The translations under genes were made by a program, and so were the position numbers. From Thermoactinospora rubra (GTDB lineage Bacteria; Actinomycetota; Actinomycetes; Streptosporangiales; Streptosporangiaceae), in assembly GCF_002093975.1 (NCBI RefSeq), contig NZ_MSZZ01000010.1, forward strand, positions 124,001 to 188,000: DNA of 64,000 bases, written 5' to 3'. Of the stretch, positions 8,559 to 15,552 are shown piece after piece. Every line of letters begins with the position of its first letter. Position 1 is the first letter of the stretch. Below the pieces are notes generated by a model. That model was given only the letters and a program-made list of their open reading frames with translations, was not told the DNA's origin and did no database searches.

Positions 8559-9680
8559 TCAGGGCCCGGTGCCCGCCCGGACAGCGGCACGCTCCGGGCC
8601 GCCCGTGGCCAGGCCGGCCGCGATCACCGCGGTGACCAGCGCGACGGGCACGCCCGCCCAGGCCAGCCAGTACGGCTCGGCCTGCGAGAGATGGTCGTAG
8701 TGCCTGGAGCCGACCGTCAGGTAGACGGACCACACCAGCAGCGGCCCCGCCATGCCCGCGACGACCCCCGACCCCACGGCGGCGTCCCGGGACGCCGCTC
8801 TCGCGGCCACCCAGGCGACCAGGGCCACCGTGACGGCCACCCGCACGACGTCCTCCACCGGCAGGGGATCCCGCAGCCACCTCGCGGCCGGCGACACGGC
8901 CGTGAAGAGCAGGACGTGGGCGGCCAGCCCGAGCCTCGTCCCGGCGTGCCGGAGGCCGGCGGCGGCCGCCGCGGCGCCGATGCTGCCTCCGGCGAGCGAG
9001 GCCAGCAGGGCGACGGCCGCCGGCTTGGAAGGGACGCCGAGCGCCTGGGCGTACTGCAGCGGCCCGGCGGTCACCGCGCAGCCGAGCCAGGCGCCGAGGG
9101 GAAGCGCCAGGAAGCGGCCGCGCCCGCCGGGGAGCGCGCCCGCGAGCATCGCGGCGATCACCACGGCGGCCGCCGGGTACCACAGGGCGCCGGTGAGGTC
9201 GCGGTACCAGCCGGGGGCGTCGTACGGGTGGTACTCCTCCCACGACGTGGCGCCCAGCGCCTTCGCGGCGAGGAGCAGGCCGCACCCGAGCGCGGCGGCG
9301 GCGAGGGCGGCGACGCAGACGGGCAGGGCGGCAGGACGGGCGGGGCCGTCTGGCCTGCCCCGCCCGCCGGCTTGCCGGAGCCGCCCACCGTCCGCGAGCA
9401 GGTAGGTGAGCACGGCGCCGGCGGGCCAGCCCGGCCAGCCCGCCATCTCGTCGGAGAAGTCCGGCCCGGCTTCGGGACGGATGAGCGAGCCGGCGAAGAC
9501 CGCCGAGGCGCTGCCGCACAGCGTGGCCATGGCCGCCCGCGCGGGCTCCCCGCAGAGGAGCCACCCCGCTCCCACGCCGGTCAGCACGCCGGCCAGTTCG
9601 GGCTGCCCTGACGGCTGGAGCAGCACGGACAGGACCGGGGCGGCGAGCAGGGCGAGAGCCAGGACCCGCATGATCGGCAT
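8559..9680 (-). CDS. Integral membrane protein of unknown function
   Basis: About 373 residues with some eight to ten hydrophobic segments rich in Ala, Leu and Val. I recognise no family signature. An aromatic, soluble-looking loop (SWEEYHPYDAPGWYRDLTG) lies in the middle, with a second near the end (GSRHYDHLSQAEPYW). A GC-rich hydrophilic loop of about 25 residues (nt 9310-9385) contains a 10-bp inverted repeat and may be variable. ATG 9680 is chosen; GTG 9704 and ATG 9671 are in frame. It lies 77 bases downstream of the calpain cassette on the same strand and may be its last gene, perhaps as a membrane partner. It converges with the GNAT gene. Confidence 0.6.
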   Translation of the reverse strand: MPIMRVLALALLAAPVLSVLLQPSGQPELAGVLTGVGAGWLLCGEPARAAMATLCGSASAVFAGSLIRPEAGPDFSDEMAGWPGWPAGAVLTYLLADGGRLRQAGGRGRPDGPARPAALPVCVAALAAAALGCGLLLAAKALGATSWEEYHPYDAPGWYRDLTGALWYPAAAVVIAAMLAGALPGGRGRFLALPLGAWLGCAVTAGPLQYAQALGVPSKPAAVALLASLAGGSIGAAAAAAGLRHAGTRLGLAAHVLLFTAVSPAARWLRDPLPVEDVVRVAVTVALVAWVAARAASRDAAVGSGVVAGMAGPLLVWSVYLTVGSRHYDHLSQAEPYWLAWAGVPVALVTAVIAAGLATGGPERAAVRAGTGP

Positions 9681-9781
9681 GCGCCCAGAAAACCACGAAC
9701 GCACGGGCGTTTCAGGCGCTTTCCCCGGAGATCGCCGGACGGGTCAGGAGGCTGCCGGGGATCCGCGGGCGGATCAGGAGA

Positions 9782-10135
9782 TCAGGAGGCGGTCAGCACC
9801 GCCAGGCCGTCGGGTCCGGCGTCGATCCTGGTCACCCGCCAGGTCCGGCCGTCGACGTCGATGGTGTCGTCGATGCCGAGCGTGTGCGTCGTCGTGCGGC
9901 CGTTGTCGCGCAAGCCGATGACGACCTTCAGCGGGTCCTCCTCGAAGCTCATGATCGCCAGGTGGCGCTTGCGCGTGGCGTTGTCGAGCCAGTGCGGGAC
10001 GCCCTGGGTGAGCGTGATCTGCTCGGCTCCCGGGGGGACGGAGGAGCTGGCCGCCGAAGGGGGCTTGGCGGCGCATGCCGTACCGCACGCCAGAGCGACC
10101 AGGGCCGCGGCCAGGGCGGCGAGCAGGCCTCTCAT
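9782..10135 (-). CDS. Small exported protein, paralog of the adjacent 78-residue protein
   Basis: 117 residues. The first 22 or so form a hydrophobic export signal (LLAALAAALVALACGTACAA), with Cys residues that could serve as a lipobox (ALAC) although not a canonical one; a plain Sec signal is the alternative. After a Ser/Pro spacer, the core (PHWLDNATRKRHLAIMSF...) closely matches the neighbour at 10132-10368. Shared features are WLDNATR, LAIMSFE, a TxT...GIDDTIDVDG-like stretch and TWxVTxI. ATG 10135 overlaps the upstream stop (ATGA), so the two are translated together. No family is recognised. As an exported twin of a cytosolic protein beside a protease, it could be an inhibitor, immunity factor or substrate-binding partner; this is inference. 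Confidence 0.7.
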   Translation of the reverse strand: MRGLLAALAAALVALACGTACAAKPPSAASSSVPPGAEQITLTQGVPHWLDNATRKRHLAIMSFEEDPLKVVIGLRDNGRTTTHTLGIDDTIDVDGRTWRVTRIDAGPDGLAVLTAS

Positions 10136-10368
10136 GGGGTCTCCTCGAGCAGGACCGAGTCGTCCGGCACGATCTCGGTGACCGTCCAGGTGACGCCCTC
10201 GACGTCCAGCCGGTCGCCGACGGCCACGGTGCGGGCGGTGTTGACGCCCCTGTCCATGAGCGCCACGACGGCGGCGCCGTCCTCGAAGCTCATGATCGCC
10301 AGACCGCGGTCCCGGGTGGCGTTGTCCAGCCAGTACGGCTGGCCGCGGAACAGTCGCATGCGTGTCAT
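10132..10368 (-). CDS. Small cytosolic protein, paralog of the adjacent exported protein
   Basis: 78 residues, starting MTRMRLFRGQPYWLDNATRD. ATG 10368 overlaps the calpain stop (ATGA) and the gene's own stop overlaps the next start, so it is locked between the protease and its exported paralog. No export signal or membrane segment. The sequence alternates short beta-prone stretches with Gly/Asp turns (GLAIMSFEDGAAVVALM, VGDRLDVEGVTWTVTEI), consistent with a small beta-barrel or SH3-like fold; that fold is a guess. Its place immediately after a protease gene is where an intracellular immunity or inhibitor protein would be expected. No database family is claimed. Confidence 0.7.
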   Translation of the reverse strand: MTRMRLFRGQPYWLDNATRDRGLAIMSFEDGAAVVALMDRGVNTARTVAVGDRLDVEGVTWTVTEIVPDDSVLLEETP

Positions 10369-11786
10369 CTGTCCACCACCGTCTGGTCCTGGAAGAGGTC
10401 TTCGAACTCGTCCTTGGTGACGACGAGCCGCTCGGTGCTGTGCCCCCACGGGTTGCGCAGGACGACCTTGTCGCCTTCGACCTTCTCCACGAAGTAGGCG
10501 TGCCCGGTCACGAAGGAGTTCTTGAGGTGGTCGGGCACCTTCTGCTTGCCCGGCGTGGAGACGATGATGCTGTGGCCGTTCTCCCAGGCCTCCTTCAGGT
10601 CGTCGAAGTCGGGGTCGTCGACGTCGGAGCCCTTGCCGGTGAGGAACTTGGCGCCCTTCTCGGGGTAGTCGCCCACGATCGCGCCGTAGCTGCCCTGCTT
10701 GTCGTCGTTGTCGTCGTTGTAGAACTGCGCGAACGCCTTCTCGTAGTAGGCGGGCCACAGCTCGCCGTCGCCGGTGGCGCCGCGCGGGTTGCCGTTGGCG
10801 TCCAGCGGCAGGTCGGGCGTGACCGTCACCCAGTGCTCGCGGCCCTCCTTGTCGAACAGCCGCACCGAGATCGTGCCGTTGGGGTTCCGGCGGATGCCGG
10901 AGCGGATGAACTCGGGGTCGCGCTGGGCGACCGCGCCGAGGTTGGCGATGAACCAGCAGTCGCCCACCGCGCCCTGCGAGACGTCGGAGACGTCGACGCC
11001 GTCCTTGAACAGCGGCAGGTTCGGCACGCCCCAGGTGATGCTGCCGGGGCTCTGGGTGCGGTTCTGGTCGTCCTTGGCCACGTCGAAGGGCGGCTGCGCG
11101 CCGGGGAAGGCGGCCACGAACTTCGCGAAGTGCTCCGGCTGGACCTTCGACAGCAGGGCGTTGACGTGGTCGCTCCACTCCTCGTGCGGCAGGCCGTTCT
11201 CGTCGAACGGGGTCAGCCAGGAGTCCTTGCGGTTGTGGATCGCCTCGCCGTACCTCTTGAGGTCCTCGGCGGGCACCTTGCGCATGAACGCGTCGAGCTC
11301 GGCCTGGGTGAGGCCCTCGAGCAGCGCCTTGATCTCGCGCAGGTCGTCGCGGTTGCCGTTCATGCCGCCGTCGAGGTTCTTCAGCGCGGCGAGCCTGTCC
11401 AGCGCCTCCTGGACCTTCTTGGGGTCCGGCGGCCGCTCGTCGGAGAAGATCACCTTGTCGCTGACCGGGAAGCCCGCCAGCTGCAGCGGGATGATCTTCT
11501 CCAGGTGGTCGGACCGCCGGTTGATCGACTCGCCCATCTCGCCCAGCTTCCGCTCCAGGCTGGCGGGCATGGCGGTGGGGCCGAACAGCGGCATGCTCGG
11601 CAGGAACACCCCGAGCAGGGCGGGCGACTGGGTGGCCGGCTTCTCCAGCGCGGTCTCGGCTTTGGCCAGCAGCTTGCCGAGGTCCCTGTGGAGGGCGGGC
11701 GCCCCGGCCCCGACGTTCTTCAGATCCCTGGCGAACACCCGCAGCCGCGGGATGTCGAAGCCGCGGTAGGCGGGATCGGGGCTCAC
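10365..11786 (-). CDS. Calpain-type (C2) cysteine protease
   Basis: 473 residues. The C-terminal 250 residues are a calpain-like catalytic domain: QGAVGDCWFIANL carries the catalytic Cys (about 277), SFVTGHAYFVEKV the His (about 429) and VLRNPWGHS the Asn (about 445), so the triad is intact. The N-terminal 230 residues are helical (FDIPRLRVFARDLKNVG...), resembling the two-helix heads of type VII-secreted proteins; a second helical part precedes the protease. No Sec signal and no penta-EF or C2-like domains. GTG 11786 overlaps the stop of the WXG-like gene (GTGA), and the 3' end overlaps the next start. It could be a type VII effector or an intracellular, Ca-independent processing protease. 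Confidence 0.88.
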   Translation of the reverse strand: MSPDPAYRGFDIPRLRVFARDLKNVGAGAPALHRDLGKLLAKAETALEKPATQSPALLGVFLPSMPLFGPTAMPASLERKLGEMGESINRRSDHLEKIIPLQLAGFPVSDKVIFSDERPPDPKKVQEALDRLAALKNLDGGMNGNRDDLREIKALLEGLTQAELDAFMRKVPAEDLKRYGEAIHNRKDSWLTPFDENGLPHEEWSDHVNALLSKVQPEHFAKFVAAFPGAQPPFDVAKDDQNRTQSPGSITWGVPNLPLFKDGVDVSDVSQGAVGDCWFIANLGAVAQRDPEFIRSGIRRNPNGTISVRLFDKEGREHWVTVTPDLPLDANGNPRGATGDGELWPAYYEKAFAQFYNDDNDDKQGSYGAIVGDYPEKGAKFLTGKGSDVDDPDFDDLKEAWENGHSIIVSTPGKQKVPDHLKNSFVTGHAYFVEKVEGDKVVLRNPWGHSTERLVVTKDEFEDLFQDQTVVDR

Positions 11787-12133
11787 TTCAGCTTCTCCCT
11801 CTCCCGCCGCAGCCCCTCGGCCTCGGCTTCCAGCCGGTCGGCCTCCTTGGCCCAGCGGTCCCGGTCGCCGATCAGGTCCTCGGCCATCTTGCCCATGTCC
11901 CGGTGCAGCCGGGCCAGCTCCGCCGTCGACTGCTGGGCGAACGGCCCGCGCCACAGGTCCTTCGAGGCCGCCGTCTTGACCACCGGCTCCAGGTGCGCGC
12001 CGAGGCTGCCGGACAGCTTCGTCGCGGCCCCCACGCACTCGCGCAGCACCTGCACGCGCTCGCGGAGCCGTCTTTCTTCTGCTTCCAGGGCGCTCGCTCG
12101 GCGGCGAGCCTCAAGCTCGTCGGGATCTGCCAC
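11783..12133 (-). CDS. Small helical WXG-motif protein (WXG100-like)
   Basis: 116 residues, almost wholly helical and charged. Two long heptad-like helices flank a central DLWRGPFAQQ, which places a W-x-G turn where WXG100/ESAT-6 proteins have theirs. The C-terminal helix (RWAKEADRLEAEAEGLRRE...) is longer than usual. It is the first gene of the calpain cassette; its stop overlaps the protease start. In type VII systems such a protein often pairs with a larger effector bearing a similar helical head, which fits the N-terminus of the neighbour. GTG 12133 lies eight bases after a TATGCT box, so the message may be leaderless. Assignment rests on shape and motif only. Confidence 0.6.
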   Translation of the reverse strand: MADPDELEARRRASALEAEERRLRERVQVLRECVGAATKLSGSLGAHLEPVVKTAASKDLWRGPFAQQSTAELARLHRDMGKMAEDLIGDRDRWAKEADRLEAEAEGLRREREKLK

Positions 12134-12141
12134 GGTTGGCG

Positions 12142-12147
12142 AGCATA
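12142..12147 (-). promoter_or_regulatory. Candidate -10 box (TATGCT) of the calpain cassette
   Basis: On the minus strand TATGCT ends eight bases before GTG 12133, a spacing typical of leaderless actinobacterial transcripts. There is no ribosome-binding site before the GTG. No good -35 hexamer is seen at 16-18 bases. Confidence 0.35.
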
Positions 12148-12234
12148 GTGGTGTTCATGGTGACACGTCCCACCTTGCCGGATCTTCGGCATCCAGGCCG
12201 GGATGTATCGAAGGGAGCACCCGGTTCGTGTTAC

Positions 12235-12263
12235 GGTGACTAGAACGTCATTCGGTTTACGAT
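12235..12263 (+). promoter_or_regulatory. Candidate sigma-70-type promoter of the phosphotransferase gene
   Basis: GGTGAC (12235-12240) and TACGAT (12258-12263) are separated by exactly 17 bases and lie just upstream of ATG 12274. Initiation would give a leader of only a few bases. The region 12134-12273 between the two divergent genes holds nothing else that I recognise. Confidence 0.4.
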
Positions 12264-12273
12264 GAGGGCGCCC

Positions 12274-13278
12274 ATGACCTCCACGCACATCGACCTGACC
12301 GCGATCGACTTCGCCGCGCTCAGCGAGTGGATGGACGCCCAGGGCCTGCCGGAGGGCGAGATCGCCGGCGTCGCGCCCGTGCTCGGCGGCACCCAGAACG
12401 TGATGGTGCGCTTCAGCCGGGGCGGCGTGCCGTACGTCCTGAGAAGGCCGCCGGTGCACGCCCGCCCCAAGAGCAACGAGGTGCTCCGCCGGGAGGCCAG
12501 GGTGCTGGCCGTGCTGAAGGACACCGACGTCCCGGCCCCCCGGCTCGTCGCCGCCCAGACCGAGCGGGAGCCGGTGTTCTACCTCATGGAGCCGGTCGAG
12601 GGGTTCAACCCTACGGTGGGCCTGCCCGAGCTGCACGCCAAGGACCCGGCGGTGCGCCACAGGATGGGCCTGGAGGCTACGAGCGCCCTGGCCGCCCTCG
12701 GCCGCGTGGACCCGGGGCTGCTGCCCGGGTTCGGCAGGCCGGAGGGCTTCCTGGAGCGGCAGGTGCCGCGCTGGCTGACGGAGCTGGAGGGGTACGGCAG
12801 GCTCCCCGGCTACCCCGGCCCGGACATCCCCCGGCTCGGCGAGACGGCCGAGTGGCTGGAGCGCACCAGGCCCCGGAGCTTCGTCCCCGGCGTCATGCAC
12901 GGCGACTACCACCTGGCGAACCTGATGTTCGCCCACGACGGCCCGCGGGTCGCGGCGATCGTCGACTGGGAGATGTGCACGATCGGCGACCCGCTGCTCG
13001 ACCTGGGCTGGCTGATCGCCACGCTGCCGGCGAGCCGGCTGCAGATCGACGGCCTGCCCTCGGAAGAGGAGATCATCGCCTGCTACGCGGCCCTGTCCGG
13101 CCGGGAGCTGACCGACCTGGCCTGGTACGTGGTCATGGCGTGCTTCAAGCTCGGCATCGTCCTGGAGGGCACCCACGCCCGCGCGTGCGCCGGACAGGCG
13201 CCCAGGGACATCGGCGACCTGCTCCACCAGACCACCCTGGACCTGTTCGCGAGAGCGCAGACGTGGATCCTCCGCTAG
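12274..13278 (+). CDS. APH-family phosphotransferase (ACAD10/11-type)
   Basis: 334 residues of the aminoglycoside/choline kinase-like fold. The nucleotide-binding lobe shows LGGTQNVMVRFSRGG and YVLRRPP. The catalytic loop is VMHGDYHLANLMF and the metal-binding loop is AIVDWEMCTIGDPLLDLGW, both intact. This subgroup resembles the kinase domain of ACAD10/11, which phosphorylates 4-hydroxyacyl-CoAs, so a role in hydroxy-fatty-acid or acyl-CoA breakdown is more likely than antibiotic resistance; no substrate evidence exists here. ATG 12274 is preferred, with GAGGG just before it; ATG 12262 is also in frame. It is divergent from the calpain cassette and appears monocistronic. Confidence 0.85.
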   Translation: MTSTHIDLTAIDFAALSEWMDAQGLPEGEIAGVAPVLGGTQNVMVRFSRGGVPYVLRRPPVHARPKSNEVLRREARVLAVLKDTDVPAPRLVAAQTEREPVFYLMEPVEGFNPTVGLPELHAKDPAVRHRMGLEATSALAALGRVDPGLLPGFGRPEGFLERQVPRWLTELEGYGRLPGYPGPDIPRLGETAEWLERTRPRSFVPGVMHGDYHLANLMFAHDGPRVAAIVDWEMCTIGDPLLDLGWLIATLPASRLQIDGLPSEEEIIACYAALSGRELTDLAWYVVMACFKLGIVLEGTHARACAGQAPRDIGDLLHQTTLDLFARAQTWILR

Positions 13279-13335
13279 CGGCTTTCATACCGAATGCCGA
13301 GATCCGGATGACCGAAGATCCCTCCATCCCCTACG

Positions 13336-13350
13336 ATTGCGCGCAATTGC
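13336..13350. promoter_or_regulatory. Palindrome ATTGCGCGCAAT overlapping GCAATTGC, upstream of the XRE locus
   Basis: ATTGCGCGCAAT (13336-13347) is a perfect 12-bp palindrome overlapping GCAATTGC (13343-13350), 25 bases before the small gene at 13375. GCAATTGC recurs at 14505-14512, before the second small gene, and CGATTGCGC recurs at about 13590, before the regulator gene. A shared motif before all three genes suggests a binding site for the XRE regulator between them. Confidence 0.4.
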
Positions 13351-13374
13351 GACATCGTTCGGGGAAGGACACCC

Positions 13375-13581
13375 ATGCGCATGCGGTTTCTGGGCTCCAC
13401 CTCGGAGGCGGGAGCCTGCCCGAGCCTCTACGAGACCGACCGGGGCACCATCGTCGTCCAGGGCATGCAGGTCACCGATCCGGAGGCGCTCGCGGATCTG
13501 CGCGACGTCCTCGACGGCGAGACGGCCGTGGAGGTCCCCCGGGAGCTCCTGGTGGACATCGCCCGCAAAGTCCTGAGCTGA
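13375..13581 (+). CDS. Small conserved-looking protein beside the XRE-DUF5753 regulator
   Basis: 68 residues (MRMRFLGSTSEAGACPSLY...). ATG 13375 follows GGAAGG at a good distance; ATG 13381 is also possible. The sequence has a compact pattern, SxxGxCPxLYETDRGTIVVQG, then an acidic helix and VEVPRELLVDIARKVL. It is not a DUF397 protein, the usual companion of DUF5753 regulators. Its position 65 bases before the regulator suggests that it replaces DUF397 as the partner. Possible roles are ligand, antitoxin-like partner or co-regulator; none is shown by the sequence. Confidence 0.7.
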   Translation: MRMRFLGSTSEAGACPSLYETDRGTIVVQGMQVTDPEALADLRDVLDGETAVEVPRELLVDIARKVLS

Positions 13582-13646
13582 CGCCGGTCACGATTGCGCC
13601 ACAACCCCTGGCATGATCGTCGCATCGGCGATTAGCCTCTAGCGCC

Positions 13647-14498
13647 GTGACGTCCTTCCAGCAGGCCCGCATCGAGCTGGGCACCCTGTTGCGCCGATTG
13701 CGCGAGGGCGCCGGGCTCACGGGCAAGGAGCTGGCCGACCGCCTGCAATGGCAGGCATCCAAGGTCTCCCGCCTGGAGAACGCGCGCCAGACGGCCAGCG
13801 AGGAGGACGTCCTGTCGTGGGCCGCGGCCGTCCAGGCCGACAGCGAGACCACCCGCCGCCTGGCCGAGCAGGCCGCCACGCTAGGCGCCCGCCGCCTGGA
13901 CTGGCGGCAGCTGACCACCGGCGGCCTGGCCGCCTCCCAGGAGGACATCCGGGAGCTGGAGTCCAAGAGCCGCAGGTTCCGCGTGTTCGAGCCGGGCGTC
14001 ATCCCCGGCCTGCTGCAGACCGCCGAGTACGCCAGGAACATCTTCCTGACGCTCAAGACCGAGTACGGCGCGGCCGGCGAGATCGAGGCGGGCGTGCGGG
14101 TCCGCATGCAGCGCCAGGAGATCCTCTACGACCTGACCCGCAGCTTCCACTTCGTGCTGCCGGAGAACGCCCTGCGCACCAAGCTGGCCCCCAGCCACGT
14201 CATGCAGGGCGTGCTGGACCGGCTGATGGCGATCAGCACGCTGCCCACGATGAGGCTCGGCATCATCCCCTTCGAGCAGCAGCTGCCGTGGGTGCCGCTG
14301 ACCGGCTTCTGGATCTTCGACGACGCCGAGGTGATGGTCCCCACCCGCACCAGGGAGCTGCGCCTGCGCGACCGTCAGGACGTCGAGTTCTACGTCAAGG
14401 TCTTCGACGGCTACGCCGAGGCCGCCGCCTACGGTGAATCCGCGCGATCCATCATCATGCGGGTAAATGACGAGTACGCGAAACAATCGGAAAATTAA
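13647..14498 (+). CDS. XRE-family regulator with DUF5753 (Scr1-like)
   Basis: 283 residues. Residues of about 8-65 form a Cro/XRE helix-turn-helix (LRRLREGAGLTGKELADRLQWQASKVSRLE). Residues of about 95-275 are the DUF5753 domain, with the typical FEPGVIPGLLQTAEYAR and VLPENALRTK. Actinomycetes carry many such regulators, normally paired with small DUF397 proteins and linked to development or antibiotic production. Here two unrelated small genes flank it instead. GTG 13647 is used; TAGCCT ends about nine bases before it, so translation may be leaderless. It probably regulates itself and its neighbours through the GCAATTGC-type sites. Confidence 0.9.
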   Translation: MTSFQQARIELGTLLRRLREGAGLTGKELADRLQWQASKVSRLENARQTASEEDVLSWAAAVQADSETTRRLAEQAATLGARRLDWRQLTTGGLAASQEDIRELESKSRRFRVFEPGVIPGLLQTAEYARNIFLTLKTEYGAAGEIEAGVRVRMQRQEILYDLTRSFHFVLPENALRTKLAPSHVMQGVLDRLMAISTLPTMRLGIIPFEQQLPWVPLTGFWIFDDAEVMVPTRTRELRLRDRQDVEFYVKVFDGYAEAAAYGESARSIIMRVNDEYAKQSEN

Positions 14499-14571
14499 CC
14501 CACGGCAATTGCTTGCTCCCGCCAGCAAGATCGTGCAATCCTGTCGCGAGACGTTGCGGAGGTGACGCACG

Positions 14572-14835
14572 ATGCTGGACACCACGACCTGCCTGGAGCA
14601 GTTCGCGTGGTACGCAAGTCGGCACGCCGACCTCAGAGTCCAGACCATTGCCCTGGCCAGCGAGCCGGCCTACGTGCAGGTGCGCAACCGCTTCTCCGCC
14701 ACCCTCGCGGAGACGGTCACGTGCTCGGAGGAGGGGGCGTTCATCACCTCGTGGGGCTACCGCCTGGGCACCACCCACGATGTCGAGTCCGCCGCCGCCC
14801 GCCTCGCCTACCTGCTGGCCGCCCTGCCGGCCTGA
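14572..14835 (+). CDS. Small hypothetical protein downstream of the XRE regulator
   Basis: 87 residues (MLDTTTCLEQFAWYASRHA...). ATG 14572 follows GGAGGTG at seven bases, a strong start. The composition is soluble, with a central ALASEPAYVQVRNRF and a C-terminal helix AARLAYLLAALPA. No family recognised. The 73-base gap from the regulator contains GCAATTGC (14505-14512), so it probably has its own promoter controlled by the regulator. It may be a toxin-like or effector partner of the Scr1-type regulator, by analogy only. Confidence 0.65.
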   Translation: MLDTTTCLEQFAWYASRHADLRVQTIALASEPAYVQVRNRFSATLAETVTCSEEGAFITSWGYRLGTTHDVESAAARLAYLLAALPA

Positions 14836-14866
14836 CACCCGCGCCGGACCGGGCCGGGACGAGCCG

Positions 14867-15481
14867 TCAGCCGAAGACCGCGGGGTCGACGCCGACCTCG
14901 CGGGCGGCGGCCATCCGGGCGTGCCGGAGCAGCTGGGCGCGGGACAGGACGTTCGGGTGGAGGGTGTAGCGGATGATCAGCCCGTCGAGCATGGCGTCGA
15001 TCCGCTCGGCCGCGCCCGCCGGGTCCTCGCAGGCGAACTCCTCGGCGGCCACGCCGTCCCTGATGACCCGCTCCAGCGCGGCCAGCCACGTGGTCTCCAC
15101 CTGCAGCACGATCTGCCGCACCGCCGGCTCCCGCAGCGCGGTGTTCCAGGCGTCCAGCCACAACAGCCAGCTCTGGTCGGAGCGCGACTCGGGGATGTAG
15201 GAGCGCAGCACCCGGTCCAGCCGCTCCGAGGCGCTGCCCGGGCCCTCGACGATCGAGTCGAGCCCGGCCTTCTCGATGTCGAGCGTGGCCCGGAGCATCG
15301 CCGTGATCAGCTCGTCCTTGGTCGCGAAGTGGTAGTGGATCAACCCGCCGCTGACGTTGACCGCCTTGGCGATGTCCGCCACCCGGGTGTTGGCCAGTCC
15401 TTTCTCCAGCACCACCCGCCGGGTGGCCTCCAGGAGCTCGGCTCGACGCTGGTCGGCCTGCTCGGCCCTGCTGTTGCGCAC
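14867..15481 (-). CDS. TetR-family transcriptional regulator (BetI-like)
   Basis: 204 residues. DNA-binding domain at about residues 12-58, with VNVSGGLIHYHFATKDELI as the recognition region. The C-terminal half resembles BetI-type TetR C-domains (SWLLWLDAWNTALREPAV...). Its start lies about 30 bases from a run of 11-base direct repeats (15511-15552) that overlap the end of the glycosyltransferase gene. It converges with the small gene at 14572. No obvious target gene is adjacent apart from the glycosyltransferase operon upstream, so it may act elsewhere. Confidence 0.85.
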   Translation of the reverse strand: MRNSRAEQADQRRAELLEATRRVVLEKGLANTRVADIAKAVNVSGGLIHYHFATKDELITAMLRATLDIEKAGLDSIVEGPGSASERLDRVLRSYIPESRSDQSWLLWLDAWNTALREPAVRQIVLQVETTWLAALERVIRDGVAAEEFACEDPAGAAERIDAMLDGLIIRYTLHPNVLSRAQLLRHARMAAAREVGVDPAVFG

Positions 15482-15510
15482 CGGCGCATCCTATCCCGGC
15501 CGCGTTCCCA

Positions 15511-15552
15511 GGCAATCACGAGGCAATCATGAGCAGATCATGAGCAATCGTA
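15511..15552. repeat. Four 11-base iterons upstream of the TetR gene
   Basis: GGCAATCACGA (15511), GGCAATCATGA (15522), GCAGATCATGA (15533) and a partial GCAATCGTA (15544) follow one another with an exact 11-base period. One helical turn of spacing means that the repeats all face one side of the DNA. They sit 30 bases before the TetR start and run into the last codons of the glycosyltransferase gene. Probably a regulator-binding array. Confidence 0.55.

Noticed and set aside
12274..13278. Aminoglycoside resistance gene
   Set aside because: The fold is shared, but the sequence resembles the ACAD10/11-type kinase group, and there is no resistance context.
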